Positions 57,754 to 64,000 of a stretch of DNA of 64,000 nt are shown here, piece after piece. The translations under genes and the position numbers were made by a program. How positions within the stretch are numbered: the first letter of the stretch is position 1; the number at the start of each line of letters is the position of its first letter. The DNA is taken from positions 8,427 to 72,426 of the forward strand of contig PYST01000074.1 of NCBI GenBank assembly GCA_003049485.1. Reading direction: 5' to 3'. Source of the DNA: Ophioceras dolichostomum. Lineage: Eukaryota > Ascomycota > Sordariomycetes > Magnaporthales > Ophioceraceae. The notes under the pieces are model-generated. The model was not told where the DNA came from, searched no databases, and saw only the letters and a list, made by a program, of their open reading frames with translations.

Positions 57754-60315
57754 CGTTATCGGGTGGAGGAGGACCACCGCCGCTGTTGTGAATTCTCCCC
57801 TACTTTCTTCTTTATTCAACATTTACCCTAAATCAGGGGAGCCATATTCTTTCTATTCTTGTCATATACCTATGCATACTACTTCTTTGACGGGGATCGG
57901 GTCTAGCAGTCCCCTTCCCTTGACCCTCTTTCCTCTTTTCTTTTTTTTTTGTTCCAGCTTATTCGTCTATCTACCCTCGTCTTCTTTTTCGGATGAGATA
58001 TACCCATACATACATACATACCCCTTATGCGTGGAGCGAGCGATCGATGGGGGTTTTTATATATTTTTTCCCTTGGTGTTTCGGGTGCATTCGGCGTTGC
58101 CGGGCTTGCTTGCTTGGTTAGAATCTCGGGGGGACTTTTCTAAAGTCCTTCCGGTTCTTCTCCTGCTTCTTCTGTTCCGTCCTTTTTTTTCCAGTCCTTT
58201 CCCTCTGGTTGGTTGCCATTCCATTGGGTAACATGACCCAGACAGGAAAGAGAAGGAAAAGGGAGGGGATATTTTTGTTGTGTGGTTATGTGTACGGATA
58301 AGTTACGGGTAGCTACTATATATAGGGCGGAAGGGTGAGAGCGGGCGAAGCGTGTCATGATCCTGGTACGAACGAATGGGCGGGCGGCTTAGCAGCCTCC
58401 TCCCTTCAGCAAGGACGGAGAACCTGACTTATGCAAGGTACCCAATCTTCTTTGCCTACCTTACCTACCTTCTTGCCTACCCGGGGAGACAGAACACGTT
58501 TTTTTGGGAAAAGAAGGGAGTCGGGCGCAACACGCATGAGCACATGGCACATGGGGAGATGGGATGCAACCGGCCCGTACACGATCTTGGCCGCCTTGTG
58601 GAGAATTGATGATGCTTATTTTCTCTCTATTATTACACACAGTATCTGCTCCGTTTCGTTTCCTCTAATTCGGTTTCTCTTGGCATGCATATCAAGGTCT
58701 GGTAGACTGGAAGGAGACCCGGCAACTTCTGGGGCCCTGGAAAATAAATGCCACTCGGCTTTGTCTCCCAAGTCAAATCTATTCGCGCTAGCAGACAGTC
58801 TGTGTCTAGTAACGGGGAGAACGAGCAGTGTGTGTCACTGTTCGTGATGTGCGTAGGTAGGTAAGCTCATCGGTGCGACGAAAGGGATGGTGATGACGCT
58901 ACTATGGTCGTAGTTTTTTTGAAAACCCAAGACTAACGGCGTTGCCCCTTTGTTGGCGCGTGCTCTCAGTTGCTAAAAAGTACCCTTTCCGCGCTGACCA
59001 TGACCAACCAACAGAATGCTCCAGGACAGAGCCGAATTTTCGGCTTCCGCGAAGTCTGTCTGTCTCCTTTCCCATGGCTTCCCACGGCTTCACAGCAAAG
59101 TGCTGACGCCTCCCCGGATCTCTGATTTCGAGCCCTACGAGCCTTACAAGCAATCGGCCCCTGCTGCATCACGGAGGCTCGGTTCGACATAACATAGCCC
59201 TAGCGACAAATTAGGATGAGGAGTACGGCTTACGCCTCAACTCGGTGCCGACGTCGAGGATAGGACCTATTCGGGGTCGCAGGTGATTATGAAGGTACTT
59301 TCCGCATCTTGTGACCGGTTGCGGAATGCAAGCTTCACTCCCTCTGCTTACCTGGTAGGTACCTGGTAAAAAGAAGGTGGGTGGCATGGCTGAGCTCCTT
59401 GCTAACTCAGGTACTGTTCCTTTGTTTTTCCTTTGTCAAGACAGATGAACAGATCAAGCACAGACTCTTGGCGGTGAGGAGGCACCGTCGGCCGGCGAAA
59501 TTTGTCAAACGCGCGCTTCTTTGTCCCTCGAAGCTCCGCATTTTCTTTGTCCCGATTTCCTGCCTCCCTCACTTGACTTGGACTTGGCTTGGTGGTGGTG
59601 GCGATGGCTTCATGGCGGGGGGGCCAAAGGACGAACGATCAGATTCCCTCTTCCCCATTCGCCATTCCCCATTCTGCCGGGTGATAGTGAGCCCGAAGGA
59701 CAGGATCGCGTCAAGAACGCAAAGGAGAGCAGAAGGCCAGAAGGCCCGAGGACCAGGAGCGGGTAGGGCAAGTGCCAGCCGGCTCTCCGTCTCTCTCACT
59801 TGCGGAATGTTGTGGTGGGTTGTCACAGGGGCGAGACAAGCCTCAAGCGCCGCATTCTAGACTCACACATCATCATCTCACCGTGTCGCCTTTGTTCCAA
59901 TGCCCCTAATGCCTAATGCCTCATCAGTGCTGCGAGGGCATGAGGCATCGGACTGGAATATTCCGTCGTCACTTTGCCATTTGCGGTTGCCATAGTACAG
60001 GGTGGTGTATGTTGTTGACTTCCATGCCTCTGTGGACGTGCATTTCTGTGAGATTCAAGATGAGCGACATCCGCCCCCCCTCGTTCGCTCTCACTTGAGA
60101 AAGAACTCAAGGAAACAGACATACAACCTTAACCCTTTTTCCATTCTCCCGACCAACTCTCTTCTCCTGTTCCTTTCAACAAAGAACCGACAAAGAAATA
60201 AGAATCAAGGTGGAAAGCCAGCCAGACATCGTCATCACATAGACTTTGATCCCGTGCGAGACAAACTTGCTGTAGCTAGCCAAGCAAAACAAACAGGTCG
60301 ATCAAGTGAGCCACC
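57754..60315. other. 2.6-kb wetA upstream region
   Basis: It contains the 3' flank of the poly-His gene and the promoter/leader of wetA. CATTCY (AbaA/TEF1-type) sites occur at 59323-59328 (reverse), 59663-59668, 59670-59675, 59803-59808 (reverse), 59853-59858 and 60142-60147. TACC/GGTA-rich motifs are at 58435-58485, 58853-58866 and 59348-59368. No gene supported. Confidence 0.5.
59323..60147. promoter_or_regulatory. Cluster of six CATTCY (AbaA-type) sites upstream of wetA
   Basis: Four sites on the plus strand and two on the minus strand within 0.8 kb. In Aspergillus the TEA/ATTS factor AbaA binds CATTCY and activates wetA in the BrlA-AbaA-WetA cascade. Two sites at 59663 and 59670 are nearly adjacent. 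Function here is inferred from the motif and the downstream gene. Confidence 0.45.
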
Positions 60316-62805
60316 ATGGAATATAAAGAAGAAGTGCACTACTGGGGCCTACCCGGAGGAGAGGGGAGCGAGGTGGGAAACCTCTCTTCGTCGTCCCCAG
60401 ACCTCTTCGACTTGGACTCGTTTGTCAACCTCGACGGCAGCAACACCGACTCATCCAGCGACGACGTCGACTCTTACCACAACATGTTCGCCTTCTCGGC
60501 CAAGGAGAAGGAGATGATGGAAGACGTCAATTCGCCCCCGACCTCGGTCGATCCGGCCGATCCGGCCCTGTCGATCACGTCGGACGAGCAGCATGCCTCC
60601 TCTTCCTCCACCTCCGATTCGTTGTTGTCACAGGCCGAGATCAAGATCGAGCCGAACCACCAGCCGCACCAACAACGTCAGCATACCGGCCGCCCCGGCA
60701 CTGGCGACGGGAATGGGGACGGGAGGGGCGGCATCGGCAACGGACACGGGGCGGGATCGAACAGCCAACAACACAACAACCAACAGCAGCGGCCGCATCT
60801 AGCAATAGACCTAGAAGCTTCGTCCGAGTCATCGAGCGAGCGGCGTGCAAGCAACAACAGCAACAGCAACATCACCGTCTCAGACTCGGAACTGCTCAAG
60901 CTGAAGAGACTCTTGGTCGGCGAGCCACGCAAGATCGAGCCACTGCAGCTAGCAGCAGACAGTGTCGCCTCCGCGTCTGCGCCCAATTCCAGGGCCAGCT
61001 CGCCGCAGAAAGCGAGCCGGACGAGCAACATCTTCTCGACTCTCCGCAGGAAGGCTTCGGCGATAGGGAAGTCGGGGCAACTGCAGCAACAGCCGGCCGC
61101 CCACCACCAACAACAGCAACAGCAGTACCAGCCAGTTATCACCCACGGGATGCCTGACGGGCTACCCGCATTCGTCTCGGGCTCGTTCGACGACCCATTC
61201 TCTGTGCAAGACGGACTCACCCCTGCCGCGCAGATCCTCCACAGCCAGCAGCAGCAGCAGCAGCAGCAGTCTCCGCTGCGCCAGAGCGGGTATGGGTCCT
61301 CAGCACCCTGGCCTGCTCCTGCCCCACTGCCTTCGGCCATCGCCGGAGTTGCCATCGACCCTTCTCTCTGGACAACCGCCGAATTCACCACCCAGCCGGC
61401 GATGTGGGTCGGTGTCAGAGTTCCTCAGGCCGGCGGCGACGGTAGCAGCAACGGGAGGCGCCCTTCGACGAACAGCAACGGGGGCACCCGGGCCATATTC
61501 CCGCCTGGGCCTGCCGGACATTCATCCCAGACACTGGCAGGACCAGCTGCTACCAACGCCAAACACGCCGCCATGAACCTTTCCCTGTGTGCCCAGCATC
61601 TCTACCAGCACCGGCCCCAGCAAGCCTGCAGTGACCAAGCCCCCTACACGCTGACTGCTCCAGCGGTGACGCGAGCGCAATCGTCGGCGGCCCCCAGCCA
61701 TGCTGTCGTCAGCCCCGCCGGCATGATGATGAACAACGGCACCATCTCGCTCTCCCAGCTGGATCTCTCCTCCACTGCCTCCTCCTCCTCCAACGGCGCC
61801 GGAGCCCTGATGATCCACATGCCCCAACCGCGCGGCCCTCTGCACACCTCACTCCTCTCCGCCAGCCCCCACATTCACCACCACCAGCAACAGCAGCAGC
61901 AGCAGCAGCAACAACAACAACAGTCAATCCACCCCGACCCATGCACCGGCTTCCCCATGTGCGCCCCTCCCGTATCAGCAGCCGCCATGCCCTCCTCCAC
62001 CAGCCCAGACCGCACCAGCAACACCAGACAACGCCACGGTGCGGGCCTAACCACTACCACCACCACCACTCCGCGCCGTCCCCGCCCAAAAGCACCCAGC
62101 CACGGCGCCCGCCACGGCAGCGTCGGCGCTCCCATGTCCTCCTCCCCCCGCAAAGTCTCCTCCTCCGGCTCTGGCGTCGGGTCGGCCTTGTCACAACACC
62201 ACCGCCAGCGCTCCACCGCCTCCCCTTCGCCCCTCCTCCCGCGCCAGACGCGACGTAGCGCATCTATGCAATCACTCCACACCTCCAGCGGCGGCAACGC
62301 AACAACAACAACAGCTTCTTCTACTTCTTCGTCTTCGTCTTCTTCTTCCTCCTCCTCCTGCATCGTCGTAGGCGCGGGCGGTTCTCCGGCATCGTCGATC
62401 CGCAAGCAGCGCTCCTGGACCACGGCGCGGCACACGTCCCCTAGCTTCCTGAGCAGGGAGGACGAGCTCCTCGCCGCCGCTACTGCATCGGCTTCTGTTT
62501 CTACATACAACAAAGATCAGCAACTACAGCTACAACCACGCAGCACCGCCGCTGCTATGGCCTCAGGAGGAGGAGAACTAGGTAGTGGTGGAGGAGGAGA
62601 CAGTGGCTGCGTCAACTTCGTGAACTACACCCCGGAGCACAGCGGCTTCCTGATGGCCGGCGTGGCGCCGTCCGGCTCCAGCAAGACGAAGGCGCGGCGC
62701 GACAGGGCGGCGCGCGAGAAGGAGAGGAGGCTGAAGGAGGCGTTCGTGAAGGTCGTCGCTGCTGTGGGAGGGGATGCGGCGAGGTTGAATGAGATTGCCA
62801 TTTGA
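60316..62805 (+). CDS. wetA: WetA-type developmental regulator of conidial maturation
   Basis: WetA controls late conidiation and spore-wall maturation in Pezizomycotina. A single exon of 829 aa begins at a good Kozak site (CCACCATGG). The C-terminal 65 residues carry the diagnostic WetA block: FVNYTPEHSGFLMAGVAPSG then SSKTKARRDRAAREKERRLK, ending in AVGGDAARLNEIAI. The N-terminus has SPDLFDLDSFVNLDG, like the WetA N-terminal DLF-x(n)-YVNLD motif. The middle is disordered, rich in Gln (CAG-type runs near 61250 and 61890), Ser and Thr; orthologues are also poorly conserved there. The protein is longer than Aspergillus WetA (about 550 aa), mostly through these low-complexity expansions. The name rests on the C-terminal signature, which I recognise from memory. 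Confidence 0.85.
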   Translation: MEYKEEVHYWGLPGGEGSEVGNLSSSSPDLFDLDSFVNLDGSNTDSSSDDVDSYHNMFAFSAKEKEMMEDVNSPPTSVDPADPALSITSDEQHASSSSTSDSLLSQAEIKIEPNHQPHQQRQHTGRPGTGDGNGDGRGGIGNGHGAGSNSQQHNNQQQRPHLAIDLEASSESSSERRASNNSNSNITVSDSELLKLKRLLVGEPRKIEPLQLAADSVASASAPNSRASSPQKASRTSNIFSTLRRKASAIGKSGQLQQQPAAHHQQQQQQYQPVITHGMPDGLPAFVSGSFDDPFSVQDGLTPAAQILHSQQQQQQQQSPLRQSGYGSSAPWPAPAPLPSAIAGVAIDPSLWTTAEFTTQPAMWVGVRVPQAGGDGSSNGRRPSTNSNGGTRAIFPPGPAGHSSQTLAGPAATNAKHAAMNLSLCAQHLYQHRPQQACSDQAPYTLTAPAVTRAQSSAAPSHAVVSPAGMMMNNGTISLSQLDLSSTASSSSNGAGALMIHMPQPRGPLHTSLLSASPHIHHHQQQQQQQQQQQQQSIHPDPCTGFPMCAPPVSAAAMPSSTSPDRTSNTRQRHGAGLTTTTTTTPRRPRPKAPSHGARHGSVGAPMSSSPRKVSSSGSGVGSALSQHHRQRSTASPSPLLPRQTRRSASMQSLHTSSGGNATTTTASSTSSSSSSSSSSSCIVVGAGGSPASSIRKQRSWTTARHTSPSFLSREDELLAAATASASVSTYNKDQQLQLQPRSTAAAMASGGGELGSGGGGDSGCVNFVNYTPEHSGFLMAGVAPSGSSKTKARRDRAAREKERRLKEAFVKVVAAVGGDAARLNEIAI

Positions 62806-64000
62806 ATACCTAGCCTAGGTAAAGAGATGGATGGTCCTGAGGGTACGTAGGTACCTAGGCTGTCTGTCGTGTGGGAGGGTTGGTTGGGATGGATTGGGTA
62901 GGAGTTAATGAGTTAAGTCGATCTGGGTATGGAGGAGCGGCGCAATCTTCTTGTTTTCCTTTGTCCTTCTTTGCACTTCTTTTTTATTATTCGCAGACTG
63001 TTTGCGTGAACCTCTCTTCATGCTTCTCTTTTTTCTCTCTCTCTGTCGGTTGTACTGTTGGCTGTTTCCGTCTGTGCTTGCGTGTTGCCTACTTTTCGCC
63101 TTCTTCGCAGCCCCCGGCTCTCTCTCACCTCTTTCTCTGGCTACCTACCTACACCTGCCACTAGCCCCTTTGTAATGTGCCTTGATATGTTGGTATCTAC
63201 CTACCTAGGTACCTTGGTACCTATCTACCTGGATACCTGTGTGGTCTTCTAAGCAGGTTTGTGTCTCCCGTGCAAGTAATCGCCTTGCAGCATGGGAGTA
63301 GGGAGTGCATGCCTGTTTTATTCCCCTTCTTTCTGGCTTCGTTGGTATCTTTACTTTTGCATTTGGTCTTCTGCATTTTCCATCTCTCCTTTGCTTTGGT
63401 CTTTGGTGGTTCGGTAAAACGAAGTATGACGGCGCAGGCACGCGGGCATGGGCATGTCTGGCTGGTGGTGATTATGCATAGGAGGTCAGGTGGGTTGATG
63501 GATGTGATGGGCGTACACTGATAGAGAATTAGTTTGGGTAGTATCATCATCAAGTTCTCAATTCCTTCCTTGATATCGAAGGTCTCTTTCCGTATGTGAC
63601 TGGATACCTGACGTTGGCATATTTAGTAGTTCATCGATCCAGTGATTGCACGAAAGAGGGTATAAACGATAGACTGACTTGCTTGAGAGTTGACAACGTC
63701 CCCAACAGGACGACAATCACGAGTATCTACTCGACTTCATATTTCAACTCCCTCCTCCTTTACTTGGCCTTATGGTACGTGAATAACGGAGGCATCATGT
63801 ATGTTCAGTCTTGCCTTCCATGTATTATTGAATACTACATGCCCTCTCTTAGTAAGAGGCGTATGTCTCTGCGCCCTTCAAGTCCGATCTTCGAGACCTG
63901 CCGTGGTTCACAAAAGCCCTAAGAAGGCCATCTCTTTCGGCCCCCCCCCTGGCCTGCTGGTCTCCCTTGACAGAGGCCCGAGTAAAACGGGCGAGAAAAC
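62806..64000. other. 3' flank of wetA to window end
   Basis: It contains a dense set of CCTAGGTA/GGTACC motifs (62806-62823, 62842-62859, 63191-63235) and T-rich 3'-UTR-like sequence. No supported gene. Confidence 0.5.

Noticed and set aside
59080..59190. Possible minus-strand tRNA around GGCTCGAAATC
   Set aside because: Anticodon and acceptor stems do not pair; the T-arm match is only partial.
50261..64000. Secondary-metabolite or other functional gene cluster
   Set aside because: No synthase, transporter or tailoring enzyme is present; genes are unrelated regulators and unknowns.

Overview
The window is nuclear DNA of a filamentous ascomycete (Pezizomycotina, most likely a Sordariomycete). 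Reasons: intron-bearing genes with short introns (65-152 nt, GT...AG, often with a CTRAC-type branch point), GC-rich codon usage, kilobase-sized intergenic regions with pyrimidine-rich tracts, and genes typical of these fungi: a wetA-type conidiation regulator, a SUR7/PalI-family membrane protein and an ACO2-type mitochondrial aconitase. I see no transposon, rRNA, tRNA, CRISPR array or viral element. One 37-base assembly gap lies at 18175-18211.

Left third (1-18.8 kb): the 3' end of a Rad52-type recombination gene (+); ACO2-type aconitase / homocitrate dehydratase (+), with a first exon encoding a mitochondrial presequence; an unrecognised 533-aa protein (-); a seven-exon SCY1-like pseudokinase (+); LST8, the WD40 subunit of TOR complexes (-), which starts with two 22-nt exons; and a small Cys-rich protein with a Gly/His tail (-).

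Middle (18.8-46.6 kb): a 7.7-kb interval with no recognisable gene, then a five-exon FHA-domain protein (-), an IFRD-family ARM/HEAT-like protein (+), a 1,906-aa disordered protein with repeated Ala/Gly-rich helices (+), a 108-aa single-span membrane protein (-) and a SUR7/PalI-family tetraspan protein (-).

Right third (46.6-64 kb): an unrecognised two-exon protein (-), a gene joining an N-terminal BTB/POZ domain to three predicted membrane segments (-), 4.7 kb without a gene, a low-complexity 395-aa protein (+) and wetA (+), which has six AbaA-type CATTCY sites in the 1 kb upstream.

The genes are not an operon or an obvious biosynthetic cluster. They are mostly housekeeping or developmental genes: DNA repair, lysine/TCA metabolism, tRNA/COPI traffic, TOR signalling, plasma-membrane organisation and conidial maturation. 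The most unusual items are the BTB-plus-membrane architecture, the FHA protein with a hydrophobic tail, the Ala/Gly-helix giant protein, a dispersed CCTAGGTA/GGTACC-type palindromic motif in almost every intergenic region, and the large gene-free interval. Exon joins were read by eye from splice consensus, frame continuity and remembered family sequences; none is backed by transcript data.
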